A stretch of DNA of 64,000 bases from an uncultured Rubrobacteraceae bacterium (GCA_902806095.1 CADCVF010000057.1:1-64000), one strand, 5' to 3'; positions 50,497 to 58,796 are shown, counted from the first letter of the stretch. Made by a program: numbers and translations. Notes: generated from the sequence alone by a model not told the origin.

Positions 50497-51483
50497 GTGG
50501 ACGCCGTAGAGTGGTTTAGGCATCGCTCCTATGATTACAGGCAGTTCTCGGACCTCGCTGCTTTGGGCCGCCGCAAGCGTGAGCTCGGCCTGACGGTCAG
50601 CGCAGTTCTACCCTGCCGCAACGTCGCCGACACCGTAGGCGGGATAGTCCACGAGATCCACGCCGTCAACCGCCAGACCGGGGATAATCCGCTGGTCGAC
50701 CAGATCCTCGCCGTCGACGCGGACTCGCCGGACGGTACCGCGGAGGTGGCCGCCTCCAGTGGCGCTGAGGTCTACTCGGAGAACGAGCTCATGAGCAACC
50801 ACGGCGGCGCGCACGGCAAGGGCGACGCCATGTGGCGCGCGCTCTCCGTAGCCCGCGGCGACCTCGTCATGTACATGGACGCTGACACCAAAGGCTTCAG
50901 GCCCCAGCTCGTCTACGGCATTCTGGGTCCGATCCTGGAGGTGCCCGAGATCCGCTTTGTCAAGGCCGCCTACAGGCGTCCTTTCAAGAGCCACGAGACC
51001 GTGGAGCAGGACGGTGGTGGGAGGGTGACTGAGCTCTCGAGCAAGCCGCTCTTCAACCTCTTCTACCCTGAGCTCACGGGCTTCGTGCAACCCCTCGCCG
51101 GGGAGTTCGTCGCCGACAGGGAACTCTTGTCCTCCATCTCGTTCCTGACCGGTTACGCGGTCGAGACCGGGATCATGATAGACGTCCTCAAGGCGATCGG
51201 GCTCGAAGGGATGGCGCAGGTCGACCTTGGCACCCGCCAGAACAGGCACCAGCCCCTGCGTAACCTCTCCCGCATGGCCTACTCTGTCCTGCGGGCGGTC
51301 GCCAGGCGCATGCGCCAGGAGGGGCGCCTGAACCAGGTGCGCGACCCCGGTATGCCCGACTCCCTTTTCCAGCTCTCAGACTACCTGCACGCCGTCGCCA
51401 CCCCGGACGGCCTCGAGCTCCAGGAGTACGTCGAAGAGCTCGTCGAGCGGCCCCCGATCAAGGAAGTCTTGAGGGTCGTATAG
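50497..51483 (+). CDS. gpgS: GT81 glucosyl- (or mannosyl-) 3-phosphoglycerate synthase
   Basis: A 328-residue GT-A glycosyltransferase. It has the nucleotide-sugar start LTVSAVLPCRNVADTVGGIV, metal motif MYMDADTKGFRPQLVYGILG (D-x-D), acceptor-side GAHGKGDAMWRAL, and TGFVQPLAGEFVADRELLSS. These are hallmarks of GT81 enzymes that join glucose (NDP-glucose) to 3-phosphoglycerate for the compatible solute glucosylglycerate. In Rubrobacter xylanophilus a GT81 member is the mannosyl-3-phosphoglycerate synthase, so mannose is possible here. No matching phosphatase gene is adjacent. The start is GTG with AAGGAG upstream. Confidence 0.85.
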   Translation: MDAVEWFRHRSYDYRQFSDLAALGRRKRELGLTVSAVLPCRNVADTVGGIVHEIHAVNRQTGDNPLVDQILAVDADSPDGTAEVAASSGAEVYSENELMSNHGGAHGKGDAMWRALSVARGDLVMYMDADTKGFRPQLVYGILGPILEVPEIRFVKAAYRRPFKSHETVEQDGGGRVTELSSKPLFNLFYPELTGFVQPLAGEFVADRELLSSISFLTGYAVETGIMIDVLKAIGLEGMAQVDLGTRQNRHQPLRNLSRMAYSVLRAVARRMRQEGRLNQVRDPGMPDSLFQLSDYLHAVATPDGLELQEYVEELVERPPIKEVLRVV

Positions 51484-51493
51484 GAGCAGTGCC

Positions 51494-51793
51494 TTGGGTG
51501 GGGTCCACGACATGGGCGGGTCGCCCGGAGGCCCCATAGACAGGGGCCAGCACGAGGTCGAGGACTGGGAGCGTCTCGCCGACGCCATCAACGCAGCGCT
51601 CGGCGGTAAGGGCCTCCAGACCACTGACCAGCACCGCAGGGCCATAGAGAGCCTCGAAGAGTACCGAAACCTCTCGTACTACGAACGTTGGGTGGCAGCG
51701 ACCGAGAAGCTCCTCGTCGAGAAGCGCGTCCTAACCAGCGACGAGATAGACGAGAGGGCTGCCTCTATCCGACGCCGCTGGGACGGGCTGTGA
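51494..51793 (+). CDS. Nitrile hydratase beta N-domain / thiocyanate hydrolase beta-like subunit
   Basis: A 99-residue protein equal to the N-terminal helical domain of nitrile hydratase beta: GGVHDMGG at the start and YRNLSYYERWVAATEKLLVE near residue 57. In ordinary nitrile hydratase this is fused to an SH3-like C-domain; here that domain is a separate gene next door. The split is the architecture of cobalt thiocyanate hydrolase (three subunits). It ends by overlapping the next start (GTGA). It lies 10 bases behind gpgS, probably in the same transcript. Confidence 0.83.
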   Translation: MGGVHDMGGSPGGPIDRGQHEVEDWERLADAINAALGGKGLQTTDQHRRAIESLEEYRNLSYYERWVAATEKLLVEKRVLTSDEIDERAASIRRRWDGL

Positions 51794-52083
51794 CTTTCGA
51801 GCCCGGCGACCGCGTCAGGGTCCTGCCCTCGGAGAAGCCTGGCCACGTACGCACCCCCGAATACCTCAAAGGTAAGGTAGGTTGGATAGAGTCCTTGATC
51901 GGCGAGTTCCCGAACCCGGAAGAGCTCGCCTACGGTCACTCGGGCCTGCCCGAACGGCCCCTGTACAAGGTTGGTTTCAGGCAAGCCGACCTCTGGGACG
52001 ACTACGAAGGCCCCGCCGAAGACTACGTGTACGCCGACGTCTACGAGCATTGGCTGGAGCCCGGCGAAGGAGGTCCGGTGTGA
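51790..52083 (+). CDS. Nitrile hydratase beta C-domain / thiocyanate hydrolase alpha-like subunit
   Basis: A 97-residue SH3-like protein from GTG 51790: FEPGDRVRVLPSEKPGHVRT, then RPLYKVGFRQADLWDDYEGP and VYADVYEHWLEPGE, all typical of the beta-subunit C-domain that packs against the metal-bearing subunit. It overlaps both neighbours by 4 bases (GTGA), so the three genes are translationally coupled and should be made in equal amounts. Confidence 0.85.
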   Translation: MTFEPGDRVRVLPSEKPGHVRTPEYLKGKVGWIESLIGEFPNPEELAYGHSGLPERPLYKVGFRQADLWDDYEGPAEDYVYADVYEHWLEPGEGGPV

Positions 52084-52685
52084 GCGGCCATCATCAGCAC
52101 GAAGGAGCAGGAAGAACCACGAGCCCTTACGCCGCGCGTATCAGGGCCATAGAGGCGCTACTCCTGGAGAAAGGCGTTCTCACGGAGCCGGAGGTGCAGG
52201 ATAGCATCTCCTACATGGAGGCCCGCTCCCAGGCCAACGGCGCGAAGCTCGTGGCCCGCGCCTGGATTGACGAAGGCTTCGAAGAGTTGCTGCTCTCCGA
52301 CGCCAAAGCCGCGGCTTTGCAGCTCGGCATGGAACCCGAGCACCCCGCCGAGTTCGTAGTCGTAAAGAATACGCTCGGTGTGCACAACCTGATCGTCTGC
52401 ACCCTGTGCTCCTGCTACCCACGGGCCATCCTCGGCCGCCCGCCAGACTGGTACAAGAGCTTCGAGTACCGCTCGCGCGCCGTCAGAGAACCGCGCGCCG
52501 TGATGCGCGAGTTCGGCTTCGAACCACCAGAGAGCGTCGAGGTCGTCGTCCACGACAGCACCGCAGACGTCCGCTACATGGTCCTCCCCATACGCCCGCC
52601 TGGTACAGAAGACATGGGAGAGAACGAGCTTGCGGATCTCGTTACGCGCGACTCCCTGGTCGGAGTCAACGTACCGCGGTTATAG
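52080..52685 (+). CDS. Cobalt-type nitrile hydratase alpha / thiocyanate hydrolase gamma-like subunit
   Basis: A 201-residue protein from GTG 52080. The metal claw VCTLCSCYPRAILGRPPDWY (near residue 105) has the C-T-L-C-S-C sequence of cobalt enzymes, with Thr where iron enzymes have Ser. Two of these cysteines are normally oxidised to sulfinic and sulfenic acids. The following REPRAVMREFGFEPP is standard. It hydrates nitriles, cyanides or thiocyanate; the substrate cannot be chosen from sequence. No activator or cobalt transporter gene is adjacent. The gene is followed directly by a dispersed repeat. Confidence 0.88.
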   Translation: MSGHHQHEGAGRTTSPYAARIRAIEALLLEKGVLTEPEVQDSISYMEARSQANGAKLVARAWIDEGFEELLLSDAKAAALQLGMEPEHPAEFVVVKNTLGVHNLIVCTLCSCYPRAILGRPPDWYKSFEYRSRAVREPRAVMREFGFEPPESVEVVVHDSTADVRYMVLPIRPPGTEDMGENELADLVTRDSLVGVNVPRL

Positions 52686-52856
52686 CATTTCAGCATTTCA
52701 GCACGGCGGCTCCGCCGCCTTGTCAGCACGCTCCGGCCCTCCGGGCCTTCGCTTGTCAGCACACCGCCCCGCTCCACCAGGCGGCTTTCAGCCAGTTCCT
52801 GCGCAAGCTGAAATGCTGACAAGCGCCCGATAGGGCGCGTGCTGAAGTGCTGACTA
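52686..52856. repeat. Dispersed TCAGCA-type repeat, copy 5
   Basis: It begins AGCATTTCAGCATTTCAGCA right after the stop of the nitrile hydratase gene. Hairpins follow (GGCGGCTCCGCCGCC, CCGGCCCTCCGGGCC, GCGCCCGATAGGGCGC), each separated by TGTCAGCAC-type units. It ends, inverted, GTGCTGACTAGC, giving the TAG stop of the EF-G-like gene. Confidence 0.8.
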
Positions 52857-54896
52857 GCTTATTGCTTTTTCTTCCTCCCTCTCGTTGGCGGCGAGGACTT
52901 TTTCTACGAGGTTCGGAGGGACTTCCTCGTAGTGGCCGGCCTCGACGTGGAAGTTGGCGCGTCCGCCGGTTATGGAGCGGAGGTCGCGGGCGTAGGTGAG
53001 CATTTCGATCTGGGGCACCTCGGCCTGTATGATCTGACGCTCGCCGCGTTGTTCGACACCCATCGGCCTCCCGCGGCGGCTGGAGAGGTCGCCCATGATG
53101 TCGCCGACCAGCTCAGAGGGTGTCAACACCTCGACCTTCACGTAAGGTTCGAGCAGCACGGGATTGGCTTTCTCGACGGCGTTCTTGAAGGCCATGGACC
53201 CAGCGACCTTGAACGCATTCTCGGAGGAGTCGACGGTATGAAAAGCACCGTCGTGGAGGCGCACCTTCACGTCGACCACTGGGTAGCCGGCGATGTTCCC
53301 CCCGGCCATCGCCTCGACGATCCCCTTCTCTACCGCGGGGATGAACTGGCGCGGGATGGCGCCGCCGACGATGCCGTTCTCGAACTCGAAGCCAGAGCCC
53401 CGGGGTAATGGCGAGAGCTCTATCCTCGCGTCCCCGAACTGGCCCCTGCCGCCGGTCTGCTTCTTATAGCGGCCCTGGGCCTGGGCCGAGCCGGTGATCG
53501 TCTCCATAAACGGCACTTTAGGTGGCCTGGCCTCGACCTCGACCCCGTACCGGTGCTCTATTCGCTCCAGCGCGAGCTCGACGTGCATCTGGGCGAGCCC
53601 GGCCAGGATGTCCTCGCCCGTCGCCTCCGAGCGCTCCAGCTTGAGCGAGGGATCCTCGTCTACGATGCGCCTTATCGCGTCGAAGACCTTCTCTTCCTCG
53701 CCACGAGCCCTGGCGCCGACAGCGAACGCCGACGTAGGCTCGGGAAGTTCGACCGGCTCGAAGGTCATCGGCCTCTCTGGCTTGCAGAGGGTGTCGAAGG
53801 TCGCCGTGTCGCGGAGCTTGGCGACAGCGATGATGTCCCCGGCGACGGCCTCGTCGACGGGGTCGCGCTCCTTGCCGACTAGGTGCGAGATCCCTCCCAG
53901 CCGCTCAGAGGAACCGGTGCGCGGGTTGGTTAGCGCCTCGTCCGAGCGGCAGCGACCGCCCACGATCCTGAGGACGCTCAGTCGTCCGGCGTAAGGGTCC
54001 ACGTAGGTCTTGAACGCGTAGGCAGCGAAGGGGCCGTCAGGGTCGCATTGGACCTCGTCGCCATCTTCCGTGATCCAACGATCAAGGTCGGAGGGGCTTG
54101 GGGCGCTACCGGCGATCACGTCGAGTAGGCGGTCGATCCCGATCACGCGCTCCGCGCTCGCCGCGAGGACGGGGATGATGAGGCCCTCGGCGATCCCCCT
54201 GCGAATTCCGTCGAAAGCCTCCTCGGTCGTGATCTCCTCACCTTCGAGATACTTCTCCAGCAGCGTGTCATCGCTCTCCGCTATGGCCTCGAAGAGCTGC
54301 GTAGTAGCCGCATCTACCTCATCTTCCATGCCCTCGGGGATCTCTGCCCGCTGCTCGCCGTCCACGAAGGCGGTTCCGGTAAGGAGCCCGTAGATACCCT
54401 TGAGGTCATTCTCGCGTCCGATGGGCAGGTTAAGCGGGACGACGGCCTGGCCGAAGCGTTCCCTTAGTTGCTCGACCACGACTCCGAAGTCCGTACGCTC
54501 CCTGTCGAGGTGGTTGACGACGATGACGTGGGGGATACCTTCCTTCTCCCCCCTCCGCCACACGCGCTCTGTGACGACCTGGATCGGGTCCTGGGCGTGG
54601 ACCACCAGGATCGCGCAGTCGGCCACCCTCTGGGCTATGAAAGCATCACCTACGAAGCCCCCGTCTCCGGGGGTGTCGAGCACATTGACCTGGCGCCCCT
54701 TCCACTCGAGGTTGGCTACGCTCATGCCAAGCGTCATGCCACGCTCGGTCTCCTCGTCTGTGTAGTCGAGTACGCCACTCGTTGGGCCTTCGCGTCCCGA
54801 AGCCAGCCCGATCATACCCTCGGCTATGGCCGTCTTGCCGCTTCCGCGGTGCCCGATCAGGCACACGTTCCTGATGGTCTCCGTCTCTACAGCCAC
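52854..54896 (-). CDS. EF-G-like translational GTPase (EF-G2 type)
   Basis: A 680-residue GTPase with the EF-G domain order. G1 is GHRGSGKTAIAEGMIG, G2 lies in TDEETERGMTLGMSV, G3 is DTPGDGGFVGDAFIA (normal EF-G has D-T-P-G-H-V-D), and G4 is VVNHLDRERTDF (N-H-L-D instead of N-K-x-D). Domains III to V follow, with GRGQFGDARIELSP and the C-terminal MLTYARDLRSITGGRANFHV. It belongs to the EF-G2 group of unknown function in actinobacteria, not to the main elongation factor. Loss of the catalytic His in G3 suggests slow or altered GTP hydrolysis. Its stop codon lies in a dispersed repeat. Confidence 0.88.
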   Translation of the reverse strand: MAVETETIRNVCLIGHRGSGKTAIAEGMIGLASGREGPTSGVLDYTDEETERGMTLGMSVANLEWKGRQVNVLDTPGDGGFVGDAFIAQRVADCAILVVHAQDPIQVVTERVWRRGEKEGIPHVIVVNHLDRERTDFGVVVEQLRERFGQAVVPLNLPIGRENDLKGIYGLLTGTAFVDGEQRAEIPEGMEDEVDAATTQLFEAIAESDDTLLEKYLEGEEITTEEAFDGIRRGIAEGLIIPVLAASAERVIGIDRLLDVIAGSAPSPSDLDRWITEDGDEVQCDPDGPFAAYAFKTYVDPYAGRLSVLRIVGGRCRSDEALTNPRTGSSERLGGISHLVGKERDPVDEAVAGDIIAVAKLRDTATFDTLCKPERPMTFEPVELPEPTSAFAVGARARGEEEKVFDAIRRIVDEDPSLKLERSEATGEDILAGLAQMHVELALERIEHRYGVEVEARPPKVPFMETITGSAQAQGRYKKQTGGRGQFGDARIELSPLPRGSGFEFENGIVGGAIPRQFIPAVEKGIVEAMAGGNIAGYPVVDVKVRLHDGAFHTVDSSENAFKVAGSMAFKNAVEKANPVLLEPYVKVEVLTPSELVGDIMGDLSSRRGRPMGVEQRGERQIIQAEVPQIEMLTYARDLRSITGGRANFHVEAGHYEEVPPNLVEKVLAANEREEEKAIS

Positions 54897-55040
54897 GGAT
54901 TTCTCCTCTCATGAACTCGACCCCGCCCATCCCCGTGGACGGGGCATGTAGCTTATCGCAGGAAGGCCCTCCGCGCAGGCCTTGCCCCACCCATTAAAGG
55001 CACACAACAGCCATCGAGAAAGGTTTGCGGATATTGACTG

Positions 55041-55074
55041 CTGTAGGGGCGGGTTTGAAAACCCGCCTCTACAG
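55041..55074. repeat. Palindromic repeat CTGTAGGGGCGGG..., overlapping a stop codon
   Basis: CTGTAGGGGCGGGTTT and its near-perfect complement AAACCCGCCTCTACAG form a hairpin of about 15 bp. It resembles a widespread bacterial palindromic repeat of the GTAGGGGCGGGTTT type. The right arm contains the TAG stop of the transporter ATPase gene (55069-55071, minus strand). Confidence 0.8.
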
Positions 55075-55845
55075 CACGGCTTCCAGAAAGCGCCTCGTCC
55101 TTGGGTCCTTCGCGCCGTCGACCATCTCGGCGGGGGGACCCTGCTCTACAAGGCTACCCTCGTGCATAAAGGCCATCCGGTCGGCGACCTCGCGGGCGAA
55201 GCCCATCTCGTGGGTGACCACCACCATTGTCGTGCCCGACTCCAGGGCGAGATCCCTCATCACCGCCAGGACCTCCCCGATCAGCTCGGGGTCGAGCGCC
55301 GAGGTCGGCTCGTCGAAGAGCATTACCCTGGGGCGCATGGTCAGGGCGCGCGCGATGGCGACCCGCTGCTTCTGGCCGCCGGAGAGGCGTATCGGGTACT
55401 CGTCCCGCTTGTCTGTGACGCCAACCATCTCGAGAAAGTCCATGCCGAGCTCTTCGGCCTCTTCCCTGGACATTCCTTTGACCGTCGTCGGGGCCTCGAC
55501 GACGTTCTCGATCACGCTCAGGTGCGGGAAAAGGTTGAACTCCTGGAAGACCATGCCGGTTCTGGACCGAATCTCGCGTACGGTCTTGCGCCTCGCGCGG
55601 CTCGTCTGCCCTGCCTCGTAACGGACACCGTCCACCTCGACACTCCCCGCGGTCGGCTCCTCCAGGAAGTTGATGCATCTGAGGAGCGTGCTCTTCCCCG
55701 ATCCAGAACGGCCGAAGATCACGACGACCTCCCCCTCGGCGATGTCCAGGTCTATGCCTTTCAGGACCTCGTTCTCCCCGAACACCTTGCGGAGGCCGCG
55801 CAGGCTCACTATCGAAGGGCCCTCAGTGCCCATGCGGGCCGCCAT
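55069..55845 (-). CDS. glnQ: Polar amino acid ABC transporter ATP-binding protein
   Basis: A 258-residue ABC ATPase of the GlnQ/HisP type: Walker [22 protein letters not shown]-loop [16 protein letters not shown], signature [18 protein letters not shown], Walker [21 protein letters not shown] and switch [16 protein letters not shown]. It energises uptake of a polar amino acid together with the adjacent permease and lipoprotein. It overlaps the permease gene; ATG 55845 and ATG 55833 are both possible starts. The last codons lie in a palindromic repeat. Confidence 0.93.
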   Translation of the reverse strand: MAARMGTEGPSIVSLRGLRKVFGENEVLKGIDLDIAEGEVVVIFGRSGSGKSTLLRCINFLEEPTAGSVEVDGVRYEAGQTSRARRKTVREIRSRTGMVFQEFNLFPHLSVIENVVEAPTTVKGMSREEAEELGMDFLEMVGVTDKRDEYPIRLSGGQKQRVAIARALTMRPRVMLFDEPTSALDPELIGEVLAVMRDLALESGTTMVVVTHEMGFAREVADRMAFMHEGSLVEQGPPAEMVDGAKDPRTRRFLEAVL

Positions 55846-56584
55846 CCCTCACGTAGCCCTTCGAGAGCCTGCGCTCCAGCCGCCCCTGGAAGTAGGAGAA
55901 GATGCTGGTGAGTATCCAGTAGATGATGGCCGCCACCACCAGCATCTCCAGGTTCTGGAAATATTGGCGCCCGATCTTCGAGGCGCGGAAGAAGAGCTCC
56001 TGGGTGCCGACGAGGCCAACGAGCGCGGAGTCTTTGATCATCGCGATGAACTCGTTGCCTGTCGGCGGGATGATGACCCTTACGGCCTGGGGGAGGACTA
56101 TGCGGCGCATCGTCTGCGCCCGCGTCATCCCTAGAGCCTGCGCCGCCTCGACCTGCCCGTGACCCACCGACTGGATGCCGGCGCGGAATATCTCCGCCAT
56201 GTACGCGCCGTAGTTGATCCCCAAGGCCAGCACCCCTGACGTCACCGTTCCCAGGATAAAGACATTCTGCAGTGGGCCTGGCGCGTACTGGGCGAGTTGC
56301 GGTAGGCCGAGGTAGACGAAGAAGATCTGCACGATAAGGGGCGTCCCGCGGATAAAGGAGACGTAGAAGCCGCTCAACCCGTAGAAGACAGGGTTGTTCG
56401 AGAGCCGCCCAAGGGCCCCGAGCAACGCGAGCGGGACGGCGAGCAGGATGCCGAGGATAGAGATCAGGATGGTGAGCGGCACGCCGCCTAGGAGGTACGG
56501 CAGCCACTCTAACATGAACGCCGTGTCGAATCGGAAAGCCGCGAAGAGAACCCCGAGCACGACGAAGATGAGGACCCACACCAT
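55823..56584 (-). CDS. Polar amino acid ABC transporter permease
   Basis: A 253-residue permease of the HisM/GlnP family with about five helices. It has the family start [20 protein letters not shown], the region [20 protein letters not shown] and the coupling (EAA) loop [22 protein letters not shown]. The frame is open back to the lipoprotein gene without an ATG, GTG or TTG, so I take ATG 56584, which has no good ribosome-binding site; about 30 extra N-terminal residues could exist if a rare start is used. It pairs as a homodimer, as no second permease is seen. Confidence 0.9.
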   Translation of the reverse strand: MVWVLIFVVLGVLFAAFRFDTAFMLEWLPYLLGGVPLTILISILGILLAVPLALLGALGRLSNNPVFYGLSGFYVSFIRGTPLIVQIFFVYLGLPQLAQYAPGPLQNVFILGTVTSGVLALGINYGAYMAEIFRAGIQSVGHGQVEAAQALGMTRAQTMRRIVLPQAVRVIIPPTGNEFIAMIKDSALVGLVGTQELFFRASKIGRQYFQNLEMLVVAAIIYWILTSIFSYFQGRLERRLSKGYVRDGGPHGH

Positions 56585-56677
56585 GGCCAGCTTGACGCGG
56601 AAGGAGAGGCGAGCTGACCGTGCCTCCAGAGCGTCCCTTATGTTGGAGAGGGTCGAGATGATAGCCTCAGACGAAGA

Positions 56678-57574
56678 TCAGGCGCCCTGCTTCTTGGTCA
56701 GGTCGATGCCGTCGTACCACTTCTTGGAGAGTTCGGTCAGCGTCCCATCTTTGTGCATCTCCTCTATGGTCTTGCTCACCTCGTCGACGAACGGCTGCGG
56801 GTCGGCAGGCGCTTCTTTGTCTACGGCGGCGGCGAGCGGCTCGTAGTAGAGCGGGTCGCCGACGATCTTTATCGGGGTGCCTGAGTCCACGGCTTCCTCG
56901 AGGGTGGTCAGGGAGGACATCGCCGCGTCGAGACGTACCCCATCGCCGAGCGCGAGGTCCTGGATGGCCGACGAGTCGGTGTCGTAGGTCTGTATCTGTG
57001 GATCGTCCACGAGGAACTCGTAGTCGCCCGGTATGTTGAGCGAACGGTCGAGGTAGAACTCGTAGGTGCAAGCGGCGCACACCCCGATCCTCTTGCCGTC
57101 GAGATCAGTCTCCAGGTTGGTGATGTCGGTATTGCTCTCGTGCACTGCTGCGGCGGCCGGCGTGTAGTAGTAGGCCGGGCTGAAGTGGAGGACTTTCGCC
57201 CGCTCGGGGGTTACGGTCATCGAGCCCACGCTAAGGTCCCACCGCCCGCTCCAACTGCCCGCGGTGAGGACATCCCAGGAGGGAGTCATCCACTCCACCT
57301 CGACACCCATCCGCCTGGCGATCTCCTCGGTCACGTCGATGTCGAAACCCTTGAATTCGCCGCTGTTGGACTGGAAAGACTGGGGCGGATAGGCAGGGTC
57401 GGTCGCGGCCCTGAGCGTGCCCCGGTCCTTGATCTCCTGCAGGAGGTCTCCTCCTCCCCCACCGCCACCACCGCCGCCCGCGGAGCCGCCTCCCCCACAG
57501 GCGGTGACCACCAGTATGGCCGCAAGCGCGACGGCCAGTGACGCAAGCCTTCCCAGGTTCCACTCTTTATTCAT
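56678..57574 (-). CDS. Amino acid ABC transporter substrate-binding lipoprotein
   Basis: A 298-residue lipoprotein from ATG 57574 (GGAGAAG upstream). A signal peptide (LGRLASLAVALAAILVVTAC) ends at the lipobox cysteine near residue 26 and is followed by a glycine tract. The type 3 solute-binding fold follows: GTLRAATDPAYPPQSFQSN, FKGFDIDVTEEIARRMGVEV, DLSVGSMTVTPERAKVLHFS and KRIGVCAACTYEFYLDRSLN. The ligand is a polar amino acid; which one is unclear. It leads the three-gene transporter operon. Confidence 0.92.
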   Translation of the reverse strand: MNKEWNLGRLASLAVALAAILVVTACGGGGSAGGGGGGGGGGDLLQEIKDRGTLRAATDPAYPPQSFQSNSGEFKGFDIDVTEEIARRMGVEVEWMTPSWDVLTAGSWSGRWDLSVGSMTVTPERAKVLHFSPAYYYTPAAAAVHESNTDITNLETDLDGKRIGVCAACTYEFYLDRSLNIPGDYEFLVDDPQIQTYDTDSSAIQDLALGDGVRLDAAMSSLTTLEEAVDSGTPIKIVGDPLYYEPLAAAVDKEAPADPQPFVDEVSKTIEEMHKDGTLTELSKKWYDGIDLTKKQGA

Positions 57575-57622
57575 GATCTTCTCCGTTCCCACGGTACCCC
57601 TTCGAAACTTCACTATAGCGGT

Positions 57623-57783
57623 TTAACGGCGCGAATACGAGGCCAAGCGTTCCTTGAGCCGCCTTTTTCGCTCCGCGCTCCTGTGGTCCCCGACCACCAC
57701 CTTCGACGCGTCGAGGCCAGGGACACCCATGACCCCGCCGCCCGGGTGAGTTCCTGAGCCGCAGAGGTAGGGGCCCGCTTACT
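57623..57783 (-). pseudogene. C-terminal remnant of a phytoene desaturase-like oxidoreductase
   Basis: A minus-strand frame of about 53 codons reads [20 protein letters not shown] and then a basic tail ending SYSRR and a stop at 57623. This is the FAD-binding C-terminal signature of CrtI-like and related NAD(P)/FAD oxidoreductases. The frame is closed by a stop just upstream of the motif, so some 450 residues are missing. The cut end borders the oxygenase gene, which itself has lost a domain. Confidence 0.7.
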
Positions 57784-57854
57784 GTACAATTGCGGCATTC
57801 TAGCAGTAAGAACCGTCCACCCGGGCTTCGGGACCCGCACGGAGGGAGGATTAT

Positions 57855-58784
57855 GTGACGCCTATAGCCCTCGAACTTCTCGCACCGTCGCTAGGCCCGT
57901 TCGGCCGTAGCAGCACCCTCCCCGCCGAGGCGTACACTAACGGGTCCGTGTTCCGGTGGGAGCAGGAGCACTTCTTCGACCGGAGCTGGGTTTGCATCGG
58001 CCGCGCGGACGGCCTCGAATACGCTAGTCCCCAGCGCGTCGCGGAGTGGCACGGGTGGCTCTTCGCCAACGCCAGCGGCGACGCCCCCCCGTTCGAGGAA
58101 CACGCGGGCAATCTGGAGGATCTGGTACGAAACCACGGTTGCGAGGAGCTCGTCGTCGCCGCCGGCCACGACTACCAGATAGCGGCGAACTGGAAGATCC
58201 TGGCCGAGAACTACCACGAGTGCTACCACTGCTCCTCCATACATCCCGAGCTCTGCGAGGTCAGCCCCCCGACCAGCGGCGGCGACAACCTGGAGCCTGA
58301 GGGGGCCTGGATCGGGGGCCCCATGGACCTCTACGAGGGCGTTCAGACCATGTCACTCGACGGCAAGAGCCACGCCCCGAACTTATCCCGCCTCGCCGAG
58401 GGACAGAATCGCACGGTCTACTACTTCCAACTCTTCCCGAACCTCCTGATAAGCCTCCACCCCGACTACGTTATGACCCACCGCCTCTTACCCCTCGCCC
58501 CCGACTGCACCGCCGTGGAATGTGAGTGGCTCTTCTCCCGCGAGGCCGTCGAGCAGGGAGGCTTCGATCCCTCCTACGCCACCGACTTCTGGGACGTCAC
58601 CAACCGTCAGGACTGGCACGCTTGCGAGGCCGTCCAGAGGGGCGTCTCCTCGCGCGGCTACCGTCGCGGGCCCCTCTCGCCCCGCGAGGACGCCGTCTAC
58701 CAGCTGATCACGATGGTGGCCAACGGCTACCTCGAAGGCGGGGTTGCCCGTCCCGCGAGCCGGGCGCCGGGTGCAAGGAGGTGA
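57855..58784 (+). CDS. Ring-hydroxylating oxygenase alpha subunit lacking the Rieske domain
   Basis: A 309-residue protein. The N-terminus (LPAEAYTNGSVFRWEQEHFF, DRSWVCIGRAD) and the catalytic domain (ANWKILAENYHECYHCSSIH with the two iron His; iron Asp in YATDFWDVTNRQDW) match glycine-betaine/choline-type Rieske oxygenases. Between residues 52 and 60 the sequence jumps from the pre-Rieske strand to AEWHGWLFANASGDAPP. The C-x-H...C-x-x-H [2Fe-2S] domain of about 90 residues is therefore missing, in frame. Without it electrons cannot reach the mononuclear iron by the normal route. It may be a dead enzyme or use another donor. It begins at GTG 57855 and ends in a palindrome. Confidence 0.85.
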   Translation: MTPIALELLAPSLGPFGRSSTLPAEAYTNGSVFRWEQEHFFDRSWVCIGRADGLEYASPQRVAEWHGWLFANASGDAPPFEEHAGNLEDLVRNHGCEELVVAAGHDYQIAANWKILAENYHECYHCSSIHPELCEVSPPTSGGDNLEPEGAWIGGPMDLYEGVQTMSLDGKSHAPNLSRLAEGQNRTVYYFQLFPNLLISLHPDYVMTHRLLPLAPDCTAVECEWLFSREAVEQGGFDPSYATDFWDVTNRQDWHACEAVQRGVSSRGYRRGPLSPREDAVYQLITMVANGYLEGGVARPASRAPGARR

Positions 58785-58796
58785 ACCTCCTTGCAC
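58771..58796 (+). terminator. Terminator-like palindrome over a stop codon
   Basis: GTGCAAGGAGGT and ACCTCCTTGCAC (12-bp perfect stem, 2-base loop GA) enclose the TGA stop of the oxygenase gene (58782-58784). No T-run follows. Confidence 0.6.

Noticed and set aside
54897-55040. Small gene between the EF-G-like and transporter genes
   Set aside because: No open frame with a start signal or coding bias was found; only the palindromic repeat at its end is notable.
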